Positions 50,555 through 59,512 of a DNA stretch of 64,000 nucleotides are shown here, in pieces (the stretch's first letter is position 1; the number at the start of each line of letters is the position of its first letter). The position numbers and the translations under genes were made by a program. Source of the stretch: Nitrospira sp. (GTDB lineage: Bacteria; Nitrospirota; Nitrospiria; Nitrospirales; UBA8639); NCBI GenBank assembly GCA_024760505.1, contig CP058931.1, positions 2,862,001 through 2,926,000 of the forward strand. The letters are read 5' to 3'. Under the pieces are notes generated by a model, which saw nothing but the letters and a program-made list of their open reading frames with translations, did not search any database and was not told the origin of the DNA.

Positions 50555-51426
50555 GGGTTCGTGCCCACATGCTTTCTCCACTCGACTCCCTCGAACCAGT
50601 ATTTGTGAGCGGAGTCCAACCAGGTATCTGCGTTATGACTGATAATCCACGCGTTGAGAAAGTGAGTGAAGTCGGGGTCTCCTTTGTTGACCGCAAACCC
50701 CATCTTGGTCTCGAGCAACGGTTTCGATAATGGTTCATCCACGGTTTTGGGATGTTCCAGGGCCACAAAGGTCGTAATGGGCTCGTGTTCGACGTAGCCA
50801 TGGACCTTTCCGCTTGTGAGGGCCTGTATGGCATCCTGACTGGAGGCAAAGGTTTTAATTGTGGCTTTGGGAAATACTCGACGGGCAAGATCTTCCGCCA
50901 CGGTTCCGGTTACGGCGGTGATGATGACCTCCGGTTGATTCAGGTCCTGGGGGCCACGAAAAGTTTTCGTTAACGGAATATTGGTGACCAGTCCGATCCC
51001 GGCAGAATCATAGGGGTCGCTGAAGTTGACTTTCAGGGCACGTTGCGGGGTAATGACCATCCCGGCCGTAATAATATCGATCTTCCGATCCAGGAGAGCC
51101 GGCACAATGTTCTGCCATTCGAAGACATGAAACTCTGCTTGGACTCCGAGGTCCTTGGCTAATTGACGGGCGATATCAATTTCAAAGCCCGTTAATTGGT
51201 CATTGCTGTCTTTGAGGGTCCAGGGGGGAAATAGTGAGACACCCACTCGTAATCTCTGGCTTTCAATCACATGTTGCAGGGTGCCGGGTTGGCCGTCGGG
51301 CGACATGTTCGAAGGGGATTTTTCGGGGAGCTCAGCCCGGGCTGCTGCCAGAATGACCAGGGACCAGCAGAGGACGGCTGCGAAACAATTCAGTAGGGTG
51401 AGACAAGATCGTTGGTGTGTGTGCAT
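50551..51426 (-). CDS. family 3 extracellular solute-binding protein
   Basis: A 291-residue periplasmic binding protein with a signal peptide (LLNCFAAVLCWSLVILAAARA) and the SBP_bac_3 fold: LRVGVSLFPPWTLKDSNDQLTGFEIDIARQLAKDLGVQAEFHVFEWQNIVPALLDRKIDIITAGMVITPQRALKVNFSDPY. These bind amino acids, related acids or act as sensors. No permease or ATPase gene is nearby, so it may work with a distant transporter or as a sensory protein. ATG 51426 has GGCGGT upstream and is preferred over 51438. Confidence 0.85.
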   Translation of the reverse strand: MHTHQRSCLTLLNCFAAVLCWSLVILAAARAELPEKSPSNMSPDGQPGTLQHVIESQRLRVGVSLFPPWTLKDSNDQLTGFEIDIARQLAKDLGVQAEFHVFEWQNIVPALLDRKIDIITAGMVITPQRALKVNFSDPYDSAGIGLVTNIPLTKTFRGPQDLNQPEVIITAVTGTVAEDLARRVFPKATIKTFASSQDAIQALTSGKVHGYVEHEPITTFVALEHPKTVDEPLSKPLLETKMGFAVNKGDPDFTHFLNAWIISHNADTWLDSAHKYWFEGVEWRKHVGTNP

Positions 51427-51561
51427 TATTACCGCCATGGTTGTGGTTCGCGTTTATGAAAGAAGGCACTGTACCATAGGGCTTCTATCCCTGAAAGTAG
51501 GTGGATAGCAGTCGAATGGTAACCAAAAAACCGAAGGGGGTCATGATGGCGGGAGGGACAT

Positions 51562-52971
51562 ATGAAATTTAGATGCTTCATGAGCTGGATATTTTTGTTG
51601 GTAATACTTTGTTTGGTCAATGTCGTATCAGCCGAGCCTGTGTTGCAACCGTGGACCAAAAATCCCTGGTATTGGAGTGATCATGGAGAACCGGTGTTAC
51701 TGTTGGGGGGGAGTGATGACGACAGTCTGTTTCAATGGCCGGAAAAAGATCTTCTTGCGCAGCTTGATCGATTGGTGGCCGCTGGGGGCAATGTCATCCG
51801 GAACACGATGAGCAGCCGACAGGATCGGGGTTTTGAGGTCTTCCCGTTTAAACAGCTGAATGATGGCCAGTATGATTTAGAGCAGTGGAATGACGAGTAC
51901 TGGGCGCGCTTCGACCGGATGCTGAGAGAAACGGCCAACCGCGACATCATCGTGCAAATCGAGATTTGGGATCCTTTTGACTATATGGGCGACACTTGGC
52001 ACATGCAGCCGTATAACCCACGCAATAATATTAACTACACGACGGAAAAATCGGAATTGGCAGAACGATATCCCGAACCCCCCTCTCTCAACAAACAACC
52101 CTTCTTCTTTACGACGCCAAGGCAGCAAAACAACCAAATAGTCTTGCGCTACCAAGAGCGATTTGTAAATAAATTGTTGGAATATACTCTGCGATACGGG
52201 CATGTGCTCTATTGCATGGATAACGAAACTCGAGCCGAGGAAGAATGGAGCCGTTACTGGGCGACATACGTCAAGCGCCGCGCGAAACGGGAAGGCCGAA
52301 TCATCTTTGTCACGGAGATGTGGGGAGATAAGGATATCACTGCCGAGTCTCATAGGCGGACCTTTGATCATCCGGAGTTGTACGACTTTGTCGAAGTTTC
52401 ACAGAATAATGCTCGCAGCAACCAAGTGCATTGGGACCAATTTCTCGATGTGCGGAATTACCTGTCCAAGCAACCTCGACCGATAAATTCGATCAAGATC
52501 TACGGTGCCACCGGCCACAAATGGAGTGGAACCGACCAAGATGGAATTGAACGGTTCTGGCGGAATCTGTTAGCCGGTGTTGCGTCCATTCGTTTTCATC
52601 GCCCTACGGCAGGACTGGGCCTCAATGACAAGGCCGTGGCCAGTATTCGTGGGGCAAGAAAGTTGGAGTCGCAGATACCATTGTGGACCGTGGAACCTGC
52701 AAACGATCTGCTCATAGACACCAAGCCGAATCATGCGTTTTTGGCTGCCGATAAGGGCCATGCCTTCACCCTCTACCTGCCCGTTGGCGGTGGAGTGCGA
52801 ATCGATTTGTCCAGCACAACAGAGCCGTTGGTGGTCCGTTGGATCGAAATTGCCACAGGTGAATGGGGCCCCGAACAACATATTCAAGGCGGCGGGAAGG
52901 TGTATCTGACGTCTCCAGGCTCCGGCAATTGGGCGGCGGCAATTACCCCGGAACATCCTGGGACTGACTGA
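51562..52971 (+). CDS. secreted glycosidase-like TIM-barrel protein
   Basis: A 469-residue exported protein with a signal peptide (1-24). It opens WTKNPWYWSDHGEPVLLLGGSDDDSLFQWPEKDLLAQLDRLVAAGGNVIRNTMSS, the style of DUF4038/GH140-like and other (beta/alpha)8 glycosidases. VQIEIWDPFDY and FVTEMWGDKD supply acidic residues that could act as catalytic Glu/Asp. A beta-sandwich C-terminus (VVRWIEIATGEWGPEQHIQGGGKVYLTSPGSGNWAAAI) resembles a collagen-binding or DUF5060-like end. The substrate is unknown. Stand-alone gene. Confidence 0.7.
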   Translation: MKFRCFMSWIFLLVILCLVNVVSAEPVLQPWTKNPWYWSDHGEPVLLLGGSDDDSLFQWPEKDLLAQLDRLVAAGGNVIRNTMSSRQDRGFEVFPFKQLNDGQYDLEQWNDEYWARFDRMLRETANRDIIVQIEIWDPFDYMGDTWHMQPYNPRNNINYTTEKSELAERYPEPPSLNKQPFFFTTPRQQNNQIVLRYQERFVNKLLEYTLRYGHVLYCMDNETRAEEEWSRYWATYVKRRAKREGRIIFVTEMWGDKDITAESHRRTFDHPELYDFVEVSQNNARSNQVHWDQFLDVRNYLSKQPRPINSIKIYGATGHKWSGTDQDGIERFWRNLLAGVASIRFHRPTAGLGLNDKAVASIRGARKLESQIPLWTVEPANDLLIDTKPNHAFLAADKGHAFTLYLPVGGGVRIDLSSTTEPLVVRWIEIATGEWGPEQHIQGGGKVYLTSPGSGNWAAAITPEHPGTD

Positions 52972-53075
52972 GTAAGCTGATTGAGCAAACGGTGTCCCGA
53001 GCGAAGGTCTTCGTTCTATACGATGCAGCACACTTGAAGGACATGATTGCACCTGTTTCGAGGAAGAGGGCCTAT

Positions 53076-54629
53076 ATGAAGAGGGCATTAGCAATATTGG
53101 GAACGGGCTCCGATGTGGGGAAAAGTCTGGTCACGGCCGGATTGTGTCGATTATTGCATCGGGCCGGAGTCAGAGTGGCGCCGTTTAAAGCACAAAATAT
53201 GTCGCTGAATTCCTTTGTCACGACGGATGGAGGAGAGATGGGACGGGCTCAAGTGCTTCAGGCTCAGGCCTGTGGGTTGGCTCCGCATGTGGACATGAAT
53301 CCGATTCTGTTGAAGCCCGAAGCCGACGCTAAATCTCAAGTGATTGTTCAAGGACAAGTGTGGCGAAGTCAGAATGCCCGGGATTATTTCGAGCGAAAAT
53401 CCCAGTTGGTTGAATTTGTGAAGGGGAGTTTTGACCGGCTGTCCAAGCAGTATGACGTGATGGTGATTGAAGGGGCGGGGAGTGCCGCAGAAATGAATCT
53501 GCGGGATCGCGATATTGTGAATTGGCCGATGGTCGAGATGGCCGATGCGGCAGTGGTGTTAGTGGCGGATATCGATCGGGGGGGCGTGTTTGCGCAGGTC
53601 ATCGGGACGATGGATTTATTAGCGTCGGAAGAACGGCAGCGGGTGATCGGGGTTGTCATTAATAAATTTCGAGGGGATCTGACGTTGTTTAAAGATGGTG
53701 TCACCATCATAGAAAAACGCACGGGCGTCCCGGTGTTAGGCGTGTTGCCGTATTTACGGAATCTGGAATTGGATCAAGAGGACAGCGTGGATATTGATCG
53801 ATTGCGAAAGACGTCTTTTGAAGCAGATACCGTCAATATCGCAGTGGTGTTGCTGCCTCATATGAGTAACTTTACGGATTTCAATCAGGTGGCTGCCGAA
53901 CCGGATGTGGCGCTTCGCTTTGTGGCGTCACCCCAGGAGCTTCATGGGGCCGATGCGGTTATTCTGCCTGGAAGCAAAACGACGATTGCCGATTTGGACT
54001 ATCTGCGGAAGGTTGGATTCGAAGAGGCGCTTATGGAGCATGTCGAAGGTGGAAAAGAGATTATGGGTGTCTGTGGGGGATTTCAGATGCTAGGGAAAGA
54101 GATCACGGATCCACAACATGTTGAAACGGGTGGTTCGGCGAAAGGATTAGGGTTACTGGAGGTCGAGACTGAATTGCTTGCTCACAAAAAAACCGTGCAA
54201 GTTCGTGCCCGCTCCGTACCGGAGTCCTGGGGGCATGAATATCTGGTTGAAGGGTATGAAATTCATATGGGGGACACGAGGACTGTAAATCCCATTCCAC
54301 CCTGCTTTCGGATTCAGACGGGGCAGGTGCCACGTTCTGTTGAGCAGCCAGAAGCGAGGGTCGATGGAGCGATGAGTCTGGACGGGCGGGTCTGGGGGAC
54401 CTACATTCATGGGATTTTTGATCAACCTGCATTTCGTCGTCAATGGTTGAATCGGGCGCGGGTTCGCAAGGGCCTCGCGCCACTTGGCTTAGAAATTTCA
54501 GAGGAGGTTTCACAGCGAATGTCACAGGCATTGGATCGTTGGGCTGACCATCTAGAGGCCCATCTTGATGTGAATCCCATTTTTTCAGCATTGGGGTTAA
54601 ACGGTTCTTCTCCAGACCGGCACCATTAA
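53076..54629 (+). CDS. cobQ: cobyric acid synthase CobQ/CbiP
   Basis: A 517-residue glutamine-dependent amidotransferase that amidates cobyrinic acid a,c-diamide to cobyric acid. The N-terminal P-loop ATPase has GTGSDVGKS, PFKAQNMSLNSFVTTDGGEMGRAQ and VIEGAGSAAEMNL. The C-terminal class I glutaminase domain has the nucleophile Cys in IMGVCGGFQMLG and the His in GTYIHGIFD. ATG 53076 is the family-like start; 53043 and 52992 give unlikely extensions. It is the first cobalamin gene of the window, separated from the riboswitch-controlled genes by the YihY gene. Confidence 0.95.
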   Translation: MKRALAILGTGSDVGKSLVTAGLCRLLHRAGVRVAPFKAQNMSLNSFVTTDGGEMGRAQVLQAQACGLAPHVDMNPILLKPEADAKSQVIVQGQVWRSQNARDYFERKSQLVEFVKGSFDRLSKQYDVMVIEGAGSAAEMNLRDRDIVNWPMVEMADAAVVLVADIDRGGVFAQVIGTMDLLASEERQRVIGVVINKFRGDLTLFKDGVTIIEKRTGVPVLGVLPYLRNLELDQEDSVDIDRLRKTSFEADTVNIAVVLLPHMSNFTDFNQVAAEPDVALRFVASPQELHGADAVILPGSKTTIADLDYLRKVGFEEALMEHVEGGKEIMGVCGGFQMLGKEITDPQHVETGGSAKGLGLLEVETELLAHKKTVQVRARSVPESWGHEYLVEGYEIHMGDTRTVNPIPPCFRIQTGQVPRSVEQPEARVDGAMSLDGRVWGTYIHGIFDQPAFRRQWLNRARVRKGLAPLGLEISEEVSQRMSQALDRWADHLEAHLDVNPIFSALGLNGSSPDRHH

Positions 54630-54708
54630 TCGAAATGAAGAGGTGTTGATTTTTCCAGAAACCTGTTTTACGCAGATCATATCCGGGTATGGTGTATAAT
54701 AAATACCG

Positions 54709-55635
54709 ATGAGGTACGATAAAAATTTTTTATGGAAACTTGATGAGCCGGGTTCGGGCAATCATCAATCGGCTTGGTCCAGAAGGCCTGGGAGTTGGTG
54801 GGCATTGGCGAAAGAGGTGTGGGCCGCCTCATGCGAGGACGATGTGTTTGGACGGGCGGCACAGCTCGGGTTCTATTTTTTGTTGGCGTTATTTCCCGCC
54901 ATGTTGGGAGTGACGGCGCTCATTGGCATGTTACCCAGACAGGTGGTCGTGCCCAATGTCATGCCATACGCCCGGGAAGTGCTTCCCGCAGAATCCTTGG
55001 TTCTCGTTGAACGCTATGTCGAACAGATGATTCAGGGCAGTGGAGGTGGACTTTTTTCCCTGAGTCTTCTCGGCTCACTGTGGGCGGCTTCCTGGGGAAT
55101 GATGGCGATTATTAATACTTTAAATGCTGTCTATGGGGTAAAAGAAACCCGACCGATTTGGAAAGCCGGGATGACTGCGGTCCTGCTGACGCTAGGAGCT
55201 GCGGTGTTTTTTATTACTTCCTTAATCTTGATTCTGGCCGGTGAAGAGGTAAGTCAATGGGTAACAGCGGTGACGGGCTTGGAGTGGTGGTCAACGCTAG
55301 GCTGGCCCCTGTTGCAGTGGCCGATCATTGTGTTTCTTATGCTGATGGCTATTAACCTGGTCTATTATTGGGCGCCGAACAGCGATCATGAATGGCAATG
55401 GATGAAGCCGGGCTCCATGCTTGCGGTTTTTCTCTGGATTATTCTATCCCTGGGGCTGAAATTTTATGTGGAGAATTTCATTAATTACAACGCCGTCTAT
55501 GGACCCATTACGGGGGTGATTATCCTGATGATGTGGCTGTATGTCTGTGGGTTGACTCTTTTGATCGGAGGAGAGCTTAATTTCATCCTCAAACGTCCTG
55601 ACAGCATGGATGGATCTGTTTTATCTGAAACTTGA
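54709..55635 (+). CDS. YihY/BrkB-family membrane protein
   Basis: A 308-residue inner-membrane protein with six predicted helices. The family signature is DDVFGRAAQLGFYFLLALFPAMLGVTALIG and YGPITGVIILMMWLYVCGLTLLIGGELN. Formerly misnamed ribonuclease BN; its function is unsettled (possibly transport or virulence-related). A TATAAT-containing sequence (54694-54699) precedes the ATG. No link to cobalamin metabolism is apparent. Confidence 0.88.
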   Translation: MRYDKNFLWKLDEPGSGNHQSAWSRRPGSWWALAKEVWAASCEDDVFGRAAQLGFYFLLALFPAMLGVTALIGMLPRQVVVPNVMPYAREVLPAESLVLVERYVEQMIQGSGGGLFSLSLLGSLWAASWGMMAIINTLNAVYGVKETRPIWKAGMTAVLLTLGAAVFFITSLILILAGEEVSQWVTAVTGLEWWSTLGWPLLQWPIIVFLMLMAINLVYYWAPNSDHEWQWMKPGSMLAVFLWIILSLGLKFYVENFINYNAVYGPITGVIILMMWLYVCGLTLLIGGELNFILKRPDSMDGSVLSET

Positions 55636-55897
55636 CCCGTGAATCTATGCATCTTTGCATCCACCACCGCTTGCATCATGATGCGCTGGATGAGGCGTCG
55701 TTATTGGCGAGCTGGAATGGAATCCCCTATTCGTGAGCCCGGTGAGTCCAGGAGCTTCGTTTATGGAGTGGGTGGATTGCAAAGGCCGGTTTGGGGGGAT
55801 CGGTAAAACAGACAACCTTGCGCCGGCCGACAATCACTGAAATGCGATTTCTTGACAAAGCGGCTCCGTCCCTCCTACATTCTCCCAAAACATATGC

Positions 55898-56059
55898 GGA
55901 ATGAATGATGGGAAGCAGGTGCAATTCCCGCGCGGTCCCGCCGCTGTAACTGAGGACGAACCCCGCGAAAGCCACTGTCCGAATCTGGTCGTGATATTCG
56001 GATGGGAAGGCGCGGATAGTAGGTTACTCACTCAGGAGCCAGAATACCTCATTCGTTCC
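55898..56059 (+). ncRNA. cobalamin riboswitch (upstream of btuF)
   Basis: AdoCbl-class aptamer. Core elements in order are GGGAAGCAGGTGCAATTCC, CGGTCCCGCCGCTGTAACTG, the B12 box AAAGCCACTG, GGATGGGAAGGCGCGGATAG and the closing GAGCCAGAATACC. P1 can be drawn as GGAATGAATGA...TCATTCGTTCC (55898 to 56059). It controls btuF-btuC-btuD. An intrinsic-terminator-like hairpin lies about 60 bases downstream (56118-56155), giving a transcription-termination mechanism. Confidence 0.93.
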
Positions 56060-56098
56060 AAGACCAATGTTCCCTCGTGGGCTGGGGAAGTGGTGAGG

Positions 56099-57148
56099 AT
56101 GAAGAATCGGGTGCAATCCTCAAGGTTGTGTAAGCCTTGGGGATTTTTTATTTTGAGCCAATGTGTACGCCATTTGGTCTTCGGAATCGTGGCCGGGTGG
56201 ACGATTTTTCACTGCGCGTTTTCTGGTGATGTGGTGTTGGCCTTTGAGGGAGAGATGATGAAACGGCGTCAACAGGGAATTTTAACGGGTATGCCCTTCA
56301 TGGCCAATGTGGCTCCACGCACGTTTGTCGATGATCTTGGCCGAAAGCTCTATCTGGCCAAAGCCCCTCAGCGGATTGTCTCCCTTGCCCCAAGTGTCAC
56401 GGAAATTCTGTTTGCCATCGGGTTGAATGAGGAAATTGTGGGGGTGACCGAATTCTGCGATTTCCCTCCCGAGGCCTTGACCAAGCCGAAGGTGGGTTAT
56501 GCCACTCCCAATCTTGAGAGTATTGTGGGTCTGCAACCACAACTGGTCTTGGCGCCTCGATCGTTCCTGCGTGTAGACCTTCTCAATAAATTGGAACAAT
56601 TGAAGATTCCCACCTTTATTTTTGACCCGCATACGGTTGAAGACATTTTTGCCCACATTCAGTTGTTGGGACGCATGGTAGGCCATTCTGAAGAAGCGAA
56701 TGCCCAGGCAGCCCTCATGCGGAAGCAATTAAGCAATTTATCAAGTCGATTGGCGGACCTGCCTCGTCCCTCATTGCTGTATGTCTTGAATTCCGAACCA
56801 TTAATCACAGTAGGCCCCGGTAGTTTTATTCACCGTCTCATTGAACTGGCAGGTGGTAGAAATGCGGCAGATCAGACAAGTGCGCCCTATCCGCGTCTGA
56901 CAATGGAGGAAGTCTTGCGACAAAATCCGGATATCCTCCTCTTTCCGACCGGTCGGCATGAAGGGATTCCTCAGGTGGAACAGGATGCCTGGCGACGGTG
57001 GACGACGCTCTCCGCCGTCCAACACGGCAGGCTGTTTCAAGTGGACAGCGATCTTCTGAATCGTCCAGGCCCACGAATTATTGAAGGGCTGAAGCAATTA
57101 GTGAAGATCCTGCATCCGGAGGTCAATCAGGATGACATGTCGAATTGA
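56099..57148 (+). CDS. btuF: cobalamin-binding protein BtuF-like
   Basis: About 349 residues from ATG 56099. A signal sequence (LVFGIVAGWTIFHCAFSGDVVLAF) precedes a BtuF/FhuD-type periplasmic binding domain: RTFVDDLGRKLYLAKAPQRIVSLAPSVTEILFAIGLNEEIVGVTEFCDFPPEA, YATPNLESIVGLQPQLVLAPR. It captures cobalamin for BtuCD. The start is uncertain: GGTGAGG supports ATG 56099, but a terminator hairpin (56118-56155) lies just inside, so TTG 56153 with TGGGGA upstream is a real alternative. Downstream of a cobalamin riboswitch and followed by permease and ATPase genes. Confidence 0.9.
   Translation: MKNRVQSSRLCKPWGFFILSQCVRHLVFGIVAGWTIFHCAFSGDVVLAFEGEMMKRRQQGILTGMPFMANVAPRTFVDDLGRKLYLAKAPQRIVSLAPSVTEILFAIGLNEEIVGVTEFCDFPPEALTKPKVGYATPNLESIVGLQPQLVLAPRSFLRVDLLNKLEQLKIPTFIFDPHTVEDIFAHIQLLGRMVGHSEEANAQAALMRKQLSNLSSRLADLPRPSLLYVLNSEPLITVGPGSFIHRLIELAGGRNAADQTSAPYPRLTMEEVLRQNPDILLFPTGRHEGIPQVEQDAWRRWTTLSAVQHGRLFQVDSDLLNRPGPRIIEGLKQLVKILHPEVNQDDMSN
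56118..56155 (+). terminator. riboswitch expression platform terminator
   Basis: An 8-bp stem CCTCAAGG/CCTTGGGG (one G-U) with a 9-base loop, followed by ATTTTTTATTTT. It lies about 60 bases after the aptamer and overlaps the start region of btuF. When the riboswitch is ligand-bound this would end transcription; when free, an antiterminator would open it. Confidence 0.7.
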
Positions 57149-57225
57149 AACCTCCCAATTGAATCATCACGATCGGGCCACGGAGCCCATCATCTTCTTT
57201 TCGCTCCTGAATTGATTACGCAGTC

Positions 57226-58410
57226 GTGTTTAGCGATTCCAAGGAGAAAGCCCTGTTGGTGAAGCCCATGGAAAAAGTTCCGCCATTCACCCTTTCCCCG
57301 TCTTCAAAGGTGTCGAGTGAGTGGGATCAGGCCACTCCGCCCTTGCCATTCGCGATATCATCATTGCCCGCACTGACGATCCGTGGGTGGCTCGTGTCTG
57401 TGGGTGTTTCGTGTGTGTTGGCTGTTGTAACACTTCTCGTCTGTCTGGGATTTGGGACCGAGCCGATTCCCTTCTCACGGATCTGGTCCATTCTGGTTGG
57501 AGCACTGACGGGAACCGAGTCCATTCGTGTCGGGACAGATCCGACAACGGTCATTCTGCTTCAGGTTCGCTTGCCACGGCTGCTATTGGCATTCTTCGTT
57601 GGGGGCAGTCTGGCGATGGTTGGCGTCGCACTCCAGGCCTTGTTGCGAAATCCCCTGGCCGATCCGTTTATCATCGGGATCTCGAGCGGGGCGGCCTTGG
57701 GGGCCGCGATTGCGCTGTTGTTTGGCGTAGGGGTTTCTGTCTTGAGTGTGTCGGCTTTGCCGGTATGTGCCTTTGCCGGTGCGTTACTGTCTTTGGTGAT
57801 CATGTATCGGATTTCATCCGTGGGATTTGGTTTTTCGATCTATACGTTATTGTTGGCGGGGGTTGTGCTGAATGCGATTTTTTCTGCGTTTATCATGTTT
57901 CTGACCAGTGTGGCTGATCCCAATCGTGCCTTCGGGATGTATGCCTGGTTGATGGGATCGCTAACCGGGCCTGATTTTCCCACACTCGGTGTACTGGCCT
58001 TGTATCTTGGAATGGGTTTGGTGATTTTGGCGACACAAGCGCAGTCGTTAAATCTCCTAACCCTTGGTGAAGAAACGGCCCGTTCGCTAGGGGTGGAAGT
58101 TGAGCGAGTCAAAAAACTGGTGTTTGTCGCCGCGGCGCTTCTGACCGGGGCGGTTGTGAGTTTTAGCGGGATTATCGGATTTGTGGGGCTGGTCGTGCCG
58201 CATGCCGTTCGCCTGGTCTTGAGTGCCGATCATCGTCTTTTACTCCCGGCTGCGGGTTTTGTGGGAGGCATGTTTTTGATGTTGGCTGATACGGTGGCGC
58301 GGACAGCCTTGAGTCCCAGTGAATTTCCTGTCGGTGTGGTGACGGCACTGGTGGGGGGACCGGTGTTTTTATACCTACTCACCACTCGTAACCTGCGGGT
58401 GGGGATGTGA
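57226..58410 (+). CDS. btuC: cobalamin/iron-siderophore ABC permease BtuC/FecCD
   Basis: A 394-residue permease with about ten membrane helices. FecCD signatures are VRLPRLLLAFFVGGSLAMVGVALQALLRNPLADPFIIGISSGAALGAA, SLGVEVERVKKL, and GFVGLVVPHAVRLVLSADHRLLLPAAGFVGGMFLMLADTVARTALSPSEFPVGVVTALVGGPVFLYLL. The start is unclear: GTG 57226, TTG 57256 (AAGGAG 9 bases upstream) or ATG 57268 are all in frame; residues before about 15 are not conserved in the family. The stop overlaps the ATPase start. With btuF under a B12 riboswitch it is very probably the cobalamin importer. Confidence 0.92.
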   Translation: MFSDSKEKALLVKPMEKVPPFTLSPSSKVSSEWDQATPPLPFAISSLPALTIRGWLVSVGVSCVLAVVTLLVCLGFGTEPIPFSRIWSILVGALTGTESIRVGTDPTTVILLQVRLPRLLLAFFVGGSLAMVGVALQALLRNPLADPFIIGISSGAALGAAIALLFGVGVSVLSVSALPVCAFAGALLSLVIMYRISSVGFGFSIYTLLLAGVVLNAIFSAFIMFLTSVADPNRAFGMYAWLMGSLTGPDFPTLGVLALYLGMGLVILATQAQSLNLLTLGEETARSLGVEVERVKKLVFVAAALLTGAVVSFSGIIGFVGLVVPHAVRLVLSADHRLLLPAAGFVGGMFLMLADTVARTALSPSEFPVGVVTALVGGPVFLYLLTTRNLRVGM

Positions 58411-59240
58411 TGATGGACTCCGGAAATTTACTTCCTGGACCGGCGTATGGCCTTCGAGACGTAACCTTTGGCTATGACGCCCGTTTCCGCGATCACTCGG
58501 AGTCGGTCCTGAACGCCGTTACATGCTCGATTGATTCCGGAAAAATCCTTGGCATCCTGGGCCCTAATGGTTCCGGAAAAAGTACGTTACTTAAGCTCCT
58601 TGCCCGGGTTTTATGTCCACGGTCCGGGACCATTGAGTTGTTCGGAGATCCCCTCTCCCGTCTGTCCCAAGTTGAGGTGGCCAGACAGGTCGCCTTGGTT
58701 CCGCAAGAGACCCTGCAGATTTTCCCTTTTACCCTTGCCGAAATGGTCCTCATGGGACGATTTCCGCATCATCAGGGTTATGGAGGATGGCATTGGGAGG
58801 ATGCGGACGATTGGCGAATCGCTTACCAGGCCATGGAGGACCTGGATGTCACACATCTGGGGTCCAGGCTGGTGACGGATGTGTCGGGTGGAGAACGTCA
58901 GCGGGCGGTGATCGCTCGTGCCCTTACGCAGGAGCCTCAGGTATTGCTATTGGACGAACCGACCGCCTTTTTGGATTTGCACCATCAGTTGGATATTGCC
59001 AGAATTCTTCGGCGGTTGAATCGGGAGCGTGGTCTCACGGTCATTCTGGTGTCTCATGATTTAAACCTGGCCAGTCAATATTGTGACCAGCTCATGATGT
59101 TACACGGTGGGAAAATCATGGAAGTGGGATCGCCTCGCGACGTCTTGCGTCCTGATTTGTTGGAATCGGTTTATGGCTGCCAGGTTCTGGTTGATCGTCA
59201 TCCACAATCGGGATTACCCCGGGTGTCGCTGCCGGTGTGA
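58410..59240 (+). CDS. btuD: cobalamin ABC transporter ATPase BtuD
   Basis: A 276-residue ABC ATPase of the FecE/BtuD type: Walker A GPNGSGKSTL, Q-loop LVPQETLQ, signature VSGGERQRAVIARAL, Walker B VLLLDEPTAFLDL and H-loop ILVSHDLN. ATG 58410 overlaps the permease stop (TGATG). It completes btuF-btuC-btuD. ATPases of this family also serve siderophores; the riboswitch upstream argues for cobalamin. Confidence 0.92.
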   Translation: MMDSGNLLPGPAYGLRDVTFGYDARFRDHSESVLNAVTCSIDSGKILGILGPNGSGKSTLLKLLARVLCPRSGTIELFGDPLSRLSQVEVARQVALVPQETLQIFPFTLAEMVLMGRFPHHQGYGGWHWEDADDWRIAYQAMEDLDVTHLGSRLVTDVSGGERQRAVIARALTQEPQVLLLDEPTAFLDLHHQLDIARILRRLNRERGLTVILVSHDLNLASQYCDQLMMLHGGKIMEVGSPRDVLRPDLLESVYGCQVLVDRHPQSGLPRVSLPV

Positions 59241-59324
59241 GCGAGTGGACCAAAGCCGTGTGTTGTGTGTGGGTATAGATATTAACCATTTAATAAAGGA
59301 GTAGGGTTATTTAGAGGAAAAACG

Positions 59325-59469
59325 ACGGTTGTGACGGGGAAGCTGGTGAAATTCCAGCACGGTGCCGCCACTGTAAGCGGGGAGTAATTCTGCAAGAGTC
59401 CATTGTGGACAAGATGTCCATGAGAAGGCGCAGAAGCACGAGGATCCGCAAGTCAGGAGACCCAACAGC
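59325..59469 (+). ncRNA. cobalamin riboswitch (upstream of btuB)
   Basis: Second AdoCbl-class aptamer: GGGGAAGCTGGTGAAATTCC, CGGTGCCGCCACTGTAAGCG, the B12-box-like GAGTCCATTGTGGAC region, GAGAAGGCGCAGAAGCACG and AAGTCAGGAGACCC. About 45 bases downstream lies the btuB start. A hairpin 59486-59503 (CCCCTTC/GAAAGGG) can pair with part of the ribosome site GGGAGG (59501-59506), suggesting translational control. Confidence 0.93.
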
Positions 59470-59485
59470 TGTTTCTTCCATAAAA

Positions 59486-59503
59486 CCCCTTCGAGCGAAA
59501 GGG
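59486..59503 (+). promoter_or_regulatory. ribosome-site-sequestering hairpin before btuB
   Basis: CCCCTTC and GAAAGGG form a short stem (one mismatch, tetraloop GAGC) whose 3' arm runs into the GGGAGG ribosome site at 59501-59506, 7 bases before ATG 59513. No T-run follows, unlike the btuF riboswitch. Confidence 0.5.
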
Positions 59504-59512
59504 AGGTGGATC

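Noticed and set aside
55901..56098. Extension of the btuF reading frame upstream through the riboswitch
   Set aside because: The frame runs through the conserved cobalamin aptamer; the peptide has no similarity to BtuF and the riboswitch explains the sequence.
59405..59512. Upstream extension of the btuB reading frame
   Set aside because: Also lies inside a cobalamin aptamer and precedes a clear ribosome site and signal peptide at 59513.
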